From contig OU744732.1 in the NCBI GenBank assembly GCA_916613615.1, forward strand, positions 32,697,950 to 32,761,949: a stretch of DNA of 64,000 nucleotides. Reading direction: 5' to 3'. Source of the stretch: Steromphala cineraria. Lineage: Eukaryota > Mollusca > Gastropoda > Trochida > Trochidae. Shown here one piece after another: positions 46,471 to 59,039 of the stretch. A model generated the notes under the pieces. The model was given only the letters and a program-made list of their open reading frames with translations. It made no database searches and was not told the DNA's origin. How positions within the stretch are numbered: the first letter of the stretch is position 1; each line of letters opens with the position of its first letter. Position numbers and translations under genes: made by a program.

Positions 46471-49180
46471 ATAATACACACATTTATGACATCTTTTCAA
46501 CCGCTGATAGAGACTAAACATCATTTTTACGACAGGCATAGTTGTTTCATCATTGTAATGCAAGAATCGTGTAAACAGAATGACTCAGATACTTACGATA
46601 TTGAAAAGTCAAGCTTAGCATACAACCATTATCAGCTGCCGCTAAGTTTTATCTAGAGTAAAAATTAACTTTATCTTAAAAATTATACTACCTTCATTTA
46701 TATAATCATATTGCTTTTAACTTTTCATTCAGTTAATCTAGACTTTATTTCCCATATTGCTCTGAACTAGGTCATAAGAATTGAACGTCCCCTTTTTAAC
46801 TCAGTACGTCTAAACATTCACACAATTGATAACGGGTTAGCCATTAAGAATTATAGATATTTTATTGCACCGACGGAAAGCTTTAATGAGTGTAAAATGG
46901 CCACGTGTAGCTAGTTGCAATAATAAAATAAAAATGATGATACTGTAATGTCCGACAAAGGAATTTGATTAACGACAGTGAGATTTGATTTATAATATGT
47001 ATAGGTGCGGATATTTTATCAAAAATAGTTTGTATCAACAGTTTTGTAATTATGTCGGGTTTGTTCGTGTGATGTCGCCAACTTCAAAATGTCGGACCTG
47101 ATATCCATGGGACAGTCACGTTGATGTCGATAATATCTCTCTGATATACAAGTACGCACATCTATTTATTCGATGCATAAAGCATGTAATGATTTAATGA
47201 TGTTTTCTCTCCCATAGCACTGGATCAATAATGGAGAAATGCTATATTAAAGGGTCTAATACAAGATAACGTAGATTTTCTTTTTTAATATGCAGCTGCC
47301 TTCATGCATTTAGTGTAACGTACAGTGTATATCATACGCTGGGTCTTATCATTAAGACACTGTATATTGGTAAAGCACACATTCGGGAAATACACATACT
47401 TTTGCATATGCGGCAATATATACATGTATTACCGGTAATACATGCATGACAAGGTCATGCGACTTGTTATTTGCAAGTTGTTCAAACACTAGGATAATTC
47501 ATACAGTTCATCTCTCACATCAAAGTGTATGGTGCAAGAAACACCGAAGCCGAGTTATGTAATAAGGTCAATTATTGTATGTGTGTCACCAGTCTAAAAT
47601 ACGTAATACGCTGGACTTGAAAGAGGTCCTTTCATCAAAGTCATGTTGACCCGCCATTTTGAGTTGTTTTCATTGGGTTAAATGATACAAAAGGACTGTA
47701 TTGTTGTTATAATTGTTTTCATGCTAAATTATTCGCTTTTGGTTTTACAAACTATATAAAATTACATTGATAACTTTCTTAGTCTTCTTATCAATTTATA
47801 CAATTAAACATATAGCAGAAAGATATCAAAATGTTAGGGATGAGACTCTTGTAATCTTTCATTTAACTGATGACTGCAGAAAATACAAACACAATAATTA
47901 TAAGCTGTTTCACAAGCAATGAGGCCTTTCATAAGCAAAAAAAGTCAGTTACCTTTAGAACTGATTACGGGTTTAGTACACAATTTACTGTCGTCATATC
48001 AATCGTCTCGGGTATACTGATATCAAAGAAAGAAGTTTTTTTATTGTACATTCACTTTACAGGTTTAGAGGGATAGAGCACAATTATATGTAAATTTTAC
48101 AAATTTTAGAGTTATTGAAATACAGCCGTCAGTAAATATGTTTGCGCTATTTTCTTATTGTTTCGCTTGTTGTAAAGGTATGCAGATAAAGTGCATACAT
48201 GTATGAACAGACGTACATTTGTAACTGTGTCTATTTATCTGATTTAATAATGGTAAAAATATGTATAATACATGGAAGTAATCCAGTGCTAAATTACATA
48301 CATGTATATGCAAAATACAATATTAAATGGCTGATTTATACCTTTTGTTATACATACAATAAACTGTTGCGGCGATGGATTTGATGTGGTGTATATTAGA
48401 CAGCATGTAAATAGTCTTATCAAGAGAAGATAATCTGTGAAGATACTGGTCACATACATTAAGTTTATAAAATAGCCCAGAAATTGCACTCGACAAGAAA
48501 ATGAACCTCGTCCTCTATAGAATTACTATTACGTATCTCCCCAATTTGATAAGCAATTATCTAGCAAGCAGAACTTGTTAATATGTTGCGTCAGAAGACA
48601 AAAGATCGTACGGAGGAAACTGCATATTTTACAAAACAAACTCGTATAATGTCGGCTATGCATGCATGAAATATACAATATTTTCCAAATTGAATCAATA
48701 TTTTTATGACTTTAAGGAAATCTTACTTATGGAACGAAATGAGAATTATTATCTAAATTCTTTGAAATACGTAATTAAAGGAAATAAAGAATATTCTACC
48801 GTTTCTTCTCGTGATCCTCGATTTAGTTTTGTTCTTGGGTTTGGACACAGTGATCCTAAGAACAAAACGTTTATCAGACGTTTGTCCTCATAAACATTTT
48901 AATTGTCATATAATCCACAGCCCTTCTTTGTGTTTTCTATCGTCTTCTTCTTCCTCGGTAACGATCTTAAAATCATTTATCACTAATATTGTGTATGTTG
49001 GAGTGGATTAAACTTGAGTAAAATTGTACAAAACAGCTACAGAACTAACTTACGACAAGCACATATCACTTTCATATCTTGATATCTTTTAAATAAGTTA
49101 TTGAATTGCATTTTCAGATTGTTCTCTAAATACGATTTTATTGTTATAAAATGGTAACAAGCGTTACCAGATGATAGCAA
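46471..49180. other. AT-rich sequence, nothing recognised
   Basis: Includes a small perfect palindrome near 47421-47445 (CATGTATTACCGGTAATACATG-like). No gene, RNA or element boundary was supported. Confidence 0.5.
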
Positions 49181-49184
49181 ATGC

Positions 49185-49335
49185 AATTAACTCAGCGAAC
49201 CGTATCTCCTGAACACGCCAGCGGTCGCTCAAGTGTAATACACAAGTAGTGCGGGATGTCAAGACATAAGTTTCAATAAACAGTTAAAGTTACACAATAC
49301 ACATTCGGATTCTAGAGAGGGACAGGAACGCTAAT
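49185..49335. repeat. Dispersed repeat, copy 1
   Basis: Shares 'AACCGTATCTCC', 'GAACACGCCAG', 'GGTCGCT' and CATTCGGATTCT with 54022-54180, in the same order and orientation. Confidence 0.55.
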
Positions 49336-49422
49336 CTTTTCCTTAGATGATAGCGCAAAACTACATTGCGTAATTCAGTTTATGGCAAGCGGACATGCCT
49401 GTTACCGCGCAGTGGTAGTGGG

Positions 49423-49610
49423 ACAGACAGACAGACAATTGTTTATTTAAGTCTCACTTCTGTACAGCAAAACAATAAATACATATTGGCATAAAGCACG
49501 GATAAAAGTACAGAACCACTCAATATGAGTTATGAGAGACTATCATATATATATACATCGTAGAAATCACATGAACTTTAAAAAAAAAGAAAGAAAAAAA
49601 GAGTAATATT
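49423..49610 (-). other. 3' end of minus-strand LINE remnant
   Basis: A (GACA)n run at 49423-49438, then 'TTGTTTATTTAAGTCTCACT' and AT-rich sequence up to the stop of the coding remnant. A short microsatellite at the 3' border is common in non-LTR elements. Confidence 0.55.
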
Positions 49611-50688
49611 TTAGGAAAATAGAAGGCGTTTCCTTCTTTGTAATATTAAAAAGCAAGTTTTGGCAAAATAGTAAAACATATCAGCACTTTGACACAACAG
49701 CATTTTTTCAAAATCTGTTAGAATAAAAACATTAACATCATGGGAAGATATATATGTAAAAAGTGTTTCTCTAAGATCGGTATAAATATCACAGTGAAAC
49801 AGTACATGAAATTCGTCCTCGACACAGTCTGTACAATTAAAACATTTCCTTTCATTCACAGGTACACTTTCATACCGCCCAGTTTCAATTCTTATTGGGG
49901 CTACACCACATCTATAAACTTAGCCATTGCTGAACGGTAACATCTGGGTATATTACATAAAACATAGGATTCAGGGTAAAACTCATGCTTAAAAAGCCTG
50001 TAAGTTCTAAGTTTATTAGAACCCATCCGTCCTTCCTCCTTGTTTAAAAAACATTTCCAATTTAAAATATACTCGTCCATACATGTACATTTACTTTCAA
50101 CTTCTGTACAAATGACTCTCTTACTTAAGCTTTAAAAGGGGTCTAGAACGTAGGACATACCAAGAACGTGAAACCTATTCCTTATTCTAAAATTCCAATT
50201 TTTAATATTTAATACCGCTTTTACCTCTGCCCATTTAAAAACAAAACTGTTAAGTCTACCCATTGCCTAGCAACACTTGTCCACTGTCGTACACTGGGTT
50301 GCACCCAACCCATATCCCCATTTATAGCAGCATTTGGGGCGTACTTTCCCAGACCAAGAAAAAAACTAATAGCTCTATTCTGTACAGCGTTAACAGCCGA
50401 TATATCCTGGGTACCCCATATAGCTGAGCCATAATCTAAAACAGACCATACCATACTATCATACAGCTTGGTATATGTATCGTAATGCATGCCACCTAAT
50501 AACTTAAACCTAGATATAAGTAACCCGAGAGCCCTACTAGCAGCTTTAGCTGCTGTACCTGCCATTGCCTTATAATCTAAATGCTCCGTTAAATAAAGCC
50601 CAAGATAGGTATAGCTATTAACAATCTCTAACATTTCTGACCCAACATTAAAAACAAACTGCGTCCTTTCTTTGGGATGTAAAGTCAT
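49611..50688 (-). pseudogene. Non-LTR LINE ORF2, C-terminal half, decayed
   Basis: Minus-strand protein in pieces. 50688-50221 shows the RT thumb and connector: YTYLGLYLTEHLDYKAMAGT, LYDSMVWSVLDYGSAIWGT, VQNRAISFFLGLGKYAPNAA. The middle part, in other frames, reads MAKFRCGVAPIRIETGRYE-like sequence. 49859-49611 holds a zinc knuckle (ERKCFNCTDCVEDEFHVLFHC) and a RRKRLLFS end. There are at least two frame changes. The catalytic RT blocks and endonuclease are missing, so this is a 5'-truncated, dead copy. Family group not assigned with confidence. Confidence 0.75.
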
Positions 50689-50794
50689 TGTGTGAAAGAG
50701 AAATTTGATTTCCTAAATTCATTCAAGTACGCATCTTGTTTTGAATTTGGAACTATTTAGACAATCACTAAATACACTTGACAACGTTACATAC

Positions 50795-50870
50795 GAAACA
50801 TGGGTTCGAACCCGTGACCAGTTGGATTCAGGCCCAGTAAGCCAACCCGTTGACCATGGAGGTCAGTTGC
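50795..50870 (-). repeat. tRNA-derived SINE head
   Basis: On the minus strand, TGGTCAACGGGTTGGC (50856-50841) fits an internal A box. GGTTCGAACCC (50812-50802) fits an RNA polymerase III B box almost perfectly. Spacing is tRNA-like, but the acceptor ends do not pair, so this is a SINE head or tRNA relic, not a functional tRNA. Confidence 0.6.
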
Positions 50871-50888
50871 AGACAATGGATTTCATAC

Positions 50889-51540
50889 TGTCTTCATATA
50901 TTGATAATTCTTAAATAAATATCATTGGCACCGAGTGTACATCAACGGTTAGTTAATGCTTTTGTACTTGTTTGCTGCTCTTTTTTCAAATGTTTGTAAA
51001 CTTTTGCATTGACTATTTGTATGTACAGACCAATATATATCTATATTTGTAATGTTCGCCCCAAAACCCGTTCGGCCCAATTAATATATGATAAACTCAT
51101 ACCAATGTGTATGGTTTGATATGATTATATATGTGAAGTTGGTTATGTATAACAAAGAAATTTATCATATTACGCATATATTAGGACCTATTATCTTCCT
51201 AATAATTGATTAGATTGACGGTGAGACAGCGATATTCTCGCATGATTTCCAGAAATGTCGCATGTATTTTCAACCCTATTTATATTTTGTTTGATTGTTC
51301 AATTGAATTCTTTTTAAACTGTTAAGTCAACTTATCTTAATATGATAATAAACTGTCAAGAAATAGAAAGTAGTCAGTGTAATGTTTGCACGCTGTTACA
51401 ATACCCTCCCCTTCAAGTATCGGTTAACAAGCTCCATGCATTGACTGTGCATGCAAGACTTCATGTGTTTAGAGCTTGCATCTCTGTAGGGAGGATAAAG
51501 GAACAGCCACCTAAATCATATGCACTGTAATGTAACATAG
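50889..51540. other. AT-rich sequence, nothing recognised
   Basis: No supported gene or element boundary. Confidence 0.5.
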
Positions 51541-52242
51541 AAGAAGAAGAAGAAGAAAAGTGTTTATTAAAGTGTCACATACTTTAAAATAAGTTACAAT
51601 ACATAAAAAACATACATATATTTTAAAAAGTACCCGGCCATAATATGGCCTATGAGACACTGTAGTCGTTAAATGTCACATTATTACAATAAAATTAGAA
51701 GCTATATTAAAACTGATGTAATTGCACGTTCCACAATATTAGCATATAAACATTCACATGCTCAAATACTCACTCGTTCACTAGTATTAGCTAACAGTCA
51801 TTCACTCATTATTACATACATAAACACACACTTAATAACAAACAATCACACAAAAAATATAGCAAACGCTCACATACGTATCAACATGCATACTCACTGT
51901 AATGTTAGAATTACAGAAATAAGATTCATACACACATTCGAGGTGACGCTCACACATACAGGAGAACACACATACATATATTCACATCATTGTTATCCTA
52001 CCATACTTATATGGAAACATACAAAATACTTATATAGATAAACTGGCATACATCCATACACACGTTCGAGCTTACACTATCACATACATACGAACACATA
52101 TACATACATATATTCACATTCATACCCACTCACACTTATATTGAACATACAAAAGCTTATATTATATACATACATACATACATAAATCAATAAATACGTT
52201 TTTAAAATAAAACGTTTACATAAGCATATTTAAACAGCAACA
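51541..52242 (-). other. LINE 3' non-coding tail, CA-rich
   Basis: Starts with an (AAG)n run at 51541-51558 and 'TGTTTATTAAAGTGTCACAT', similar in layout to the 49.4-kb LINE end. From 51740 to 52180 the plus strand is strongly rich in CACA and TACATA words, which creates a 122-residue open frame (51673-52041) without protein character. The LINE coding remnant lies just upstream on the minus strand. Confidence 0.5.
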
Positions 52243-52425
52243 TTATAAAAGTGAAATTCTTCTTTTCACCATTAGATATAACTTGGTAGCTAAGAGAAGT
52301 TGACAACGGGGATTTTGCATTAAAAAGGTATATTTTTCTTTGGGATTTTTCTGTGTAAAAGCATCATCTATATCTGCAGCAGCTTTTAAAACATCATACA
52401 TGATATCAGAGTAGAGCGGGCAGAT
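52243..52425 (-). pseudogene. LINE ORF2 extreme C-terminus remnant
   Basis: Minus-strand translation from about 52421 reads CPLYSDIMYDVLKAAADIDD, then KEKYTFLMQNPRCQLLLATK and LYLMVKRRISLL with a stop at 52243. This is the stretch that follows the zinc knuckle in many non-LTR ORF2 proteins, comparable to the end of the 49.6-kb copy. Nothing upstream is recognisable, so it is a short 5'-truncated remnant. Confidence 0.55.
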
Positions 52426-52429
52426 TATG

Positions 52430-54020
52430 TAACATAGCTATACCTTGTCAATGCGATTAAATCTCTATCATTAACACTTTTGTCTGATTTCCAGATACAA
52501 ATGTCAATATAGAAGCAGATAACACGACATAAATCCACTGGTCAACAAGCGAGCAGCGTATTGTCGCGACAGTACTCAACACTCAGACAGTCCTGTCCAC
52601 TTCCCTCCCGTCCCCCCACCCCCACCCCACATTTCCAGCGAATACCTTGCAGTCACGGTTTAGGATTCGTAGCAATTCGTTAGTTAGCAATCTCCTAGTG
52701 TAACATTGCGTCATGGAGACATGAGAAAGTGTGCAGGTGTAAAAACATGCTCTAGTTGCAGTAGGTTTCATTTTTTCTGATCTAAATGAATATCTCTCAA
52801 AATGATTTGCTTTTGGTTCATTTCTATAAGATAAACTTTAATATATTTGTAAAGTATACATGTATGTAACAGAGCACTATTGTGTCAATGTGGATATAAT
52901 ACCCGTGTTTCAAAATCGTAGTGGGGACTTCTAATCTCAAGGGCTTATTTCATAGTGCTTACCACGACTGATCTTAATCTGTATGCTTTGTTTAAGCTTT
53001 TAGAACTCCAAATTTGCAGTGATTGTATGATTGGTTTGGGTAAACTCGTCACAAGTCAAAAAACGAAAACGATCTACCCACAAGGCATACAGTCAGTAAG
53101 TAAGAAAAAACAAGTTCTGAATAAATTGTTCAGAGTAGACCAAGTCCTCACTTTTACCCATAACACGAATTAATGAATATAATTATGATGTTAAGGTTTT
53201 TAAAGTAAAGAAAGTGCTGAAATTCTGTCAGTATGTCAAACTGTTAATGTTTCCGTTTAACTGATTACATATGAAATGATGCGCGTCATTATTTTGATGA
53301 TAATGCAGAGGAATACATGGATGACAACTTCTTTGTTCATGGTATGCAACAATTCGACACAGATTGTTGTTGTGTACTTCTCAAGCAGTCGCATACGATG
53401 AAGTTGTTATCCATATATTGTTTTTCCAATTTCTAAAATACCTCTCAAAAAAGTTATGATTTTGATGCATTAAGAAAATGCGCATTGTTATTTTGCTGTA
53501 GGATAAACCTCACTTTGTACTCTTTTATCACAAGCAGGTATTTATTTTCATTGCGTACTTTTTGTAGCGTAATATACGCAAAAATAATGGTTAAATTTAA
53601 CTCTAATACGTGTATGTCATTTATCAGTTGTAACTTGTAATCGAGATCAATTTCATATCGTTCATATCATTTTGATACCGTCGACCCCTTAAATGTACGA
53701 CATGAATAAATATATGAAAATTCTAATTGAACTGAAAACATTGTTTTCATGAAAATCTCGTTGCAGTACTAATGTGTCATAGATCACATTGGACGGTATG
53801 ATATATCTGTAATAGGTGGGGAATTCCTGTTGTTGCCCAAATACATACACGGCTGTATAACAGTCACTTCATGTTCTAATATTTTAACAGATCGCAATTA
53901 ATGATGACACAGTTATAGCAGCCTAATATCTCGTTCAGTCTGAAATAACAAAATGGGTGTCCTTGGATTAACAGGATGATTGTGTAATATATAACAAAGA
54001 AAGCAGATGTTGGTTCAATA
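52430..54020. other. AT-rich sequence, nothing recognised
   Basis: Short frames only; no domain or element boundary seen. Confidence 0.5.
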
Positions 54021-54021
54021 T

Positions 54022-54180
54022 GCAAATAACTCAGTCAACCGTATCTCCCGAACACGCCAGTGGTCGCTGCACTGTAAAAGGCTTTGAGTATGTCGGAATG
54101 CAAACCAATCAGCTCAATTAGAAGTTGAGTGAGAATACTCATTCGGATTCTCGCGAGAAAGGAAGATTGGAAATACTATG
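54022..54180. repeat. Dispersed repeat, copy 2
   Basis: Counterpart of 49185-49335 (shared words listed there). Confidence 0.55.
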
Positions 54181-54611
54181 TTATGTAATAGAGCTAATGA
54201 CAGTGGTATGTTTATTACAGACCGTTGATTGCTGCACAATGATAACGAGTGATATGCAATTCTATAAATGAATGAATATATTTAGTCAAAAGTTAGACAT
54301 TGCAATGAAACGGCTTATAAATCTATGAAAAGTTAAATAACATAAAAAGAAGACGAACTTTTTTTCACTTTCATTGAGCATTTGAGTCTCCTTGTTTAGG
54401 TTTTTACCTTATTTTAGGCGCTGGCTGGCAGACTAGAATGTAGTATTTGTCTTACATTTTGATAATTGATAATCATTACTTAATACACATAATCGAGAAA
54501 AACTACATTTCATTGTGATCTGAAATTATCACGATCATTGTAGGTTTTTATTTATCTTAACTTTTGTCTTCTATATCATAAATGGTTAATATAAAAAATA
54601 TCTAATGTTAG

Positions 54612-54738
54612 TGAGAGAGAGGTTTATTTCAGTAAAGGGGCCACAGGCCCATTATACAGAGTATTACAATTTGTGCACATTATCGAAGCGCCAGTAAAAT
54701 ATGTTTGATATCAAAATATACAACAGGGTATAAGGGTG
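54612..54738 (-). other. 3' untranslated end of LINE interrupted at 55.67 kb
   Basis: A GAGAGAGAGG border, then 'TTTATTTCAGTAAAGGGGCC' and ACAGGCCC, up to the ORF2 stop at 54739. Confidence 0.5.
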
Positions 54739-55668
54739 TCACAGACACAAAAACGTGTTACGTTTCTTTCTGGCTAAGAACAGATACTTGCCAAGACTAT
54801 TTATAATGGATATATTCTTTGACATGAACAGTTGATATAGCTTTTCATATGAGGGAAAATTATAATAGTATGGCGGGATTATATTTGATCTAAGTTCTAG
54901 ATAAAATGGACATTCAAGACAAAAATGGTATTCATCTTCAATAGTAGGAATTATGCAAAGAGGGCAGAGACGATCCTTTCGTTCTAGACCAAGTCGTCTA
55001 CCATATTCAATCATCAACATATGATTGGAGCTTCGGAATTTACTCACGGCAATACGAAATGTTTTACACTTGATATGGCTTATATATAATTCATAAGAAA
55101 CATTTTCTTTTATATTATTCAGGAATTCTAGTTTTGGGAAAGATGAGATATCTCCTTTCCATGACTGATTATCGTTGTCAATACATCTTTGCTTAAATAA
55201 AGACATAAAAACATTTGTATTTCCAACATTTTGGTAGAACCAAGCATATCCAAAGCCATAGCGGCTTAGGAGACCTTTCACATTGAGTGCCCAACATTGG
55301 CGTCCTTTCTCTGCAAGGTTATATTGATATTCATAAGATTTCTTCAAAATGATATTATCAACTTGCGAGATCATTCTCATCCAATATCTAATAATTCTAC
55401 AGTGCATATTTACTTTTAATGAATATCTACCCAGTTCAGCACGTGCAAATATATTTGGGGTATGTTTTGGGAGATTCAAAACCTGTTTGCAGAATTTATC
55501 ATGTATATTAATTACATTGGGTGATGGGTGGAAACCCCACACTTCACTGTCGTAAAGCAAAATTGGTAGAATTTTAACATCAAATATTTGAAATAGAGCG
55601 TGTATAGGTAGCTCGGAGAAATTAGGTATTGATGATCTCAATGTGCAAAAAACTTTCCATGCCTGCTC
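54739..55668 (-). pseudogene. Non-LTR LINE ORF2, C-terminal part (split, frame open)
   Basis: About 310 open residues on the minus strand, starting at the junction EQAWKVFCTLRSSIPNF. The connector LFQIFDVKILPILLYDSEVW leads to a zinc knuckle (CPLC, then HFCLEC) and the end KYLFLARKKRNTFLCL. It is the direct continuation, in the same frame, of the RT segment at 63582-64000. A 7.9-kb foldback element separates them. There is no stop or frameshift in either part, so the copy was probably intact when hit. Confidence 0.85.
55663..55668. repeat. 6-bp target duplication, left copy (CTGCTC)
   Basis: The identical CTGCTC lies at 63582-63587 beyond the other end of the foldback element. Confidence 0.75.
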
Positions 55669-55683
55669 TATGGTGGCTGATTT

Positions 55684-56975
55684 CTGCCATTCGCACCTTC
55701 GCTATTTCGTGTTTTCAATTTTAAGGCGAAATAGCGAAGTAGCGATGCGAAATAGCGAAAGGGCGATGCGAAGTAGCGATGCGAAATAGCGAAATAGCGA
55801 TGGGAAATAGCGAAGACACGAAGCACTTTTGCTTCGCTATTTCGCATCGCCCTTTCGCTATTTCGCATCGCTACTTCGCTACTTTGCATCGCCCTTTCGC
55901 TATTTCGCATCGCTCTTTCGCTATTTCGCTACCTCGCTACTTCGCTATTTCGCATCGCTACTTCGCTATTTCGCTATTTCGCTGCTTCGCTGCTTCGCAC
56001 TTTCGCTACTTCGCTACTTCGCTACTTCGCTTTTTCGCTACTTCGCTATTTCGCTATTTCGCTATTTCGCTACTTCGCTACTTCGCTATTTCGCTACTTC
56101 GCTACTTCGCTATTTCGCTACTTCGCTACTTCGCTACTTCGCTATTTCGCTACTTCGCTACTTCGCTACTTCGCTACTTCGCTACTTCGCTGCTTCGCTG
56201 CTTCGTTATTTCGTTATTTCGCTATTTCGCTATTTCGCTACTTCGCTACTTCGCTACTTCGCTACTTCGCTGCTTCGTTATTTCGTTATTTCGCTACTTC
56301 GCTACTTCGCTACTTCGCTGCTTCGTTATTTCGTTATTTCGCTACTTCGCTACTTCGCTACTTCGCTACTTCGCTATTTCGCTACTTCGCTACTTCGCTA
56401 CTTCGCTATTTCGCTACTTCGCTACTTCGCTACTTCGCTACTTCGCTACTTCGCTACTTCGCTACTTCGCTGCTTCGCTGCTTCGTTATTTCGTTATTTC
56501 GCTATTTCGCTATTTCGCTGCTTCGCTGCTTCGTTATTTCGTTATTTCGCTATTTCGCTATTTCGCTACTTCGCTACTTCGCTACTTCGCTACTTCGCTA
56601 CTTCGCTACTTCGCTGCTTCGTTATTTCGTTATTTCGCTACTTCGCTACTTCGCTACTTCGCTGCTTCGTTATTTCGTTATTTCGCTACTTCGCTACTTC
56701 GCTACTTCGCTACTTCGTTATTTCGCTACTTCGCTGCTTCGCTATTTCGCTACTTCGCTACTTCGCTACTTCGCTACTTCGTTATTTCGCTACTTCGCTG
56801 CTTCGTTATTTCGTTACTTCGCTACTTCGCTACTTCGCTACTTCGCTACTTCGCTACTTCGCAACTTTTCTACTTCGCTGCTTGGCTATTTCGTTATTTC
56901 GCTATTTCGCTACTTCGCTGTTTCGCTATCTCGTTACTTCGTTTTTTCGCTATTTCGTGCCTTCGTTGTACGCAA
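55684..56975. repeat. Octamer satellite, left terminal repeat
   Basis: The unit is YTTCGCTA with Y = C or T and occasional CTGC or GTTA variants. From about 55723 to 55820 the array runs in the opposite sense (GCGAAATA...), then turns at a hairpin near 55826 ('GAAGCA CTTT TGCTTC') and runs on in the plus sense. Because 24 bases equal three units, all frames stay open and give 400-residue frames that repeat eight residues (RYFATSLL); these are not genes. Confidence 0.9.
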
Positions 56976-58150
56976 TATTCACTGAGGGTTTGAGTTTTCC
57001 TATTTTCTATATCACAGTGAATATACAGCTCTCTATAAAAAAAATATGGATATCAACAAAGTACCTTTCCGAAAGATCACAATTATTAACGTTTTGAAAC
57101 TGTTAAATATAATTGCCGATCCCTGGAAAGATAATAATTGCGTGTGTTATGCGATAAATATGTTGATATCATGTATCTTCAATGACATAAGAATAATATA
57201 AACTACCAACGTGAAAACGGCTAAACTCGACCCTCACTAATTAAGATCTATGTCCTGATGAACTTGTTAGTATGTGTTAAACTTAACAAATTCTTTGAGT
57301 GTCTACAAACCCACCATCAACCTGTCTACGAACCCACCTATATTTCTTTCTACAAAACACTACCCCTACGACCCCGAGTCTTCGAAAATAAGTTTATACA
57401 TATCCAAACAAACATTCTACTAAAAAAAAGGATAATGATATGTCATTTTGTTATATTGTAACTTCTTCAGAGGATAAGCATTTAAATACCTATCACGTAT
57501 AATGCCAAAATTACATGTCCCTGCGTTGGTGTGAATACACTAAATCATTCGATATAGTGATATCGTTTTAAATAGCTCGTTCGAACTAATTCAGTTCATT
57601 CAAGAGTGATTGTTGAAATTAATTATATATGTTGTCTTGTAATTTATAATCTTGTTTTCAGTGGTACTGAGCTTTTAAGAGAAATAATAGCATACCCTTC
57701 TCCATTAATGCTTATCTGATTTTATTTCTTAATTGCTGTGGGAAAATCAGGAGATGACATGAAAAAGATCAACATAATATACTTAACAGCAAAAGAAACG
57801 TCGTTTTTGATCAGTGCATTAGTCATGATTTATGTAAAGGTGTACCTTCTATTGAAATGATGTTTTATGTAAAATTTACAAATTGTAAAAGTATACATTT
57901 TAAAAACCAAATTAATCTTTGTTCATTAGTAACCAAGAGTTACACGAAACATGTCATTAATCATTTCAAATTGTACTTTCCATAATGATGACTGAAAAAG
58001 TCCGGATTTAATAGCAATTCATTATAATTTGAATACAGGGCATTTCATTTGTTGTTAAATTCAACCATTTTTTCATTTTTATTTTATACGTATTTTTCGA
58101 CCAAAACATATCTTGTAGGATGTACATGTTATCACTTTGTTTCGGTATTA
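56976..58150. other. Foldback loop, no feature recognised
   Basis: AT-rich, non-coding. It begins just after the octamer array. Confidence 0.5.
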
Positions 58151-58153
58151 GGT

Positions 58154-58224
58154 TGTTTTATAAAACCTGGTTCCCTCGCTTACTGTAGCGCACGCGGAAC
58201 GAGGCCAGGGAACCAGGTTGGTTT
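58154..58224. repeat. Short hairpin
   Basis: AAACCTGGTTCCCT (58160-58173) faces AGGGAACCAGGTTGGTTT (58206-58223). MITE-like remnant in the foldback loop. Confidence 0.55.
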
Positions 58225-58584
58225 CATATTGCATACATTGATGTTTTGTTAACGGAGAGAAGGCTTTGGTTTACTAATTATAAACATCGTTATTTGAATT
58301 AAGACACCAAATTAAGTATTTCAAAATTGTTATTTTTGTGTGTAAGTGATTAATTACCCAACGTTAATGTTCATTTCAGAATTGTTCTATTTCATGAAAA
58401 TCCTTATGTACATTGTACATTGCAAACACTCTCAGAAGCATCCTACAAAAAAGCACATAAATAATAGCCAACAAGATGCATTTTCAATAATTTTCAAAGC
58501 CATTATATTTATATATGATAATTAATTAATAAAAAACAATAACATAATCTTTGCATGAAATTGACATATGCTGATTAAATTTAA

Positions 58585-59030
58585 ATCATCCTCCACCCAA
58601 AGAATTTTTGGGGGATATCGAAACGGGCTCCGTCCGTTCGTCCATCCGTCAGTCCCTTTTTCGTTTCTGGAGCATAACTCAATAACTGTAAGACCTAGCT
58701 CAAAGAAACTTGCTATACGGATCAATCATCATATGTAAATGTGCCTTTTCGGGCTTCCACTTTTTGGGATTATTCTTTATGGTGATTTCGATGGAAACGT
58801 AACTTAGATTTTCATTTCTGCAGCAAAAGTCAATACCCGTAGGACCTAGCGCAACGAAACGTGGTGTATGGATCATTTATAATGGTAGATGTGCCTTTTG
58901 GGGGTTTCAACTTCTTTGAAACAATATATTTGGCAGTTTCTATGGAAACGTTACTTCCAGAACAATACTTAAAAACTGTAGGACCTAGCTCATTAAAACA
59001 AAGTCATATGGATCATTCAGAATGTTAAGA
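58585..59030. mobile_element. Degenerate pearl-like element
   Basis: A short microsatellite-like run (CCGTCCGTTCGTCCATCCG) precedes about three diverged units of roughly 150 bp. Each unit carries 'GTAGGACCTAGC'-like and 'TATGGATCAT'-like words. Ends are not clear. Confidence 0.5.
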
Positions 59031-59039
59031 TGTTTTTTT

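Noticed and set aside
50795..50870. Functional tRNA gene
   Set aside because: A and B boxes are present, but the acceptor stem does not pair and the T stem has mismatches; it fits a SINE head.
51673..52041. 122-residue ORF as a gene
   Set aside because: It lies in CA/TACA-rich sequence in the 3' non-coding part of a minus-strand LINE remnant; composition explains the lack of stops.
55779..57097. Two long plus-strand ORFs of about 404 and 422 residues as repeat proteins
   Set aside because: They are frame readings of an 8-bp satellite; overlapping frames are open and residues simply repeat every eight positions.
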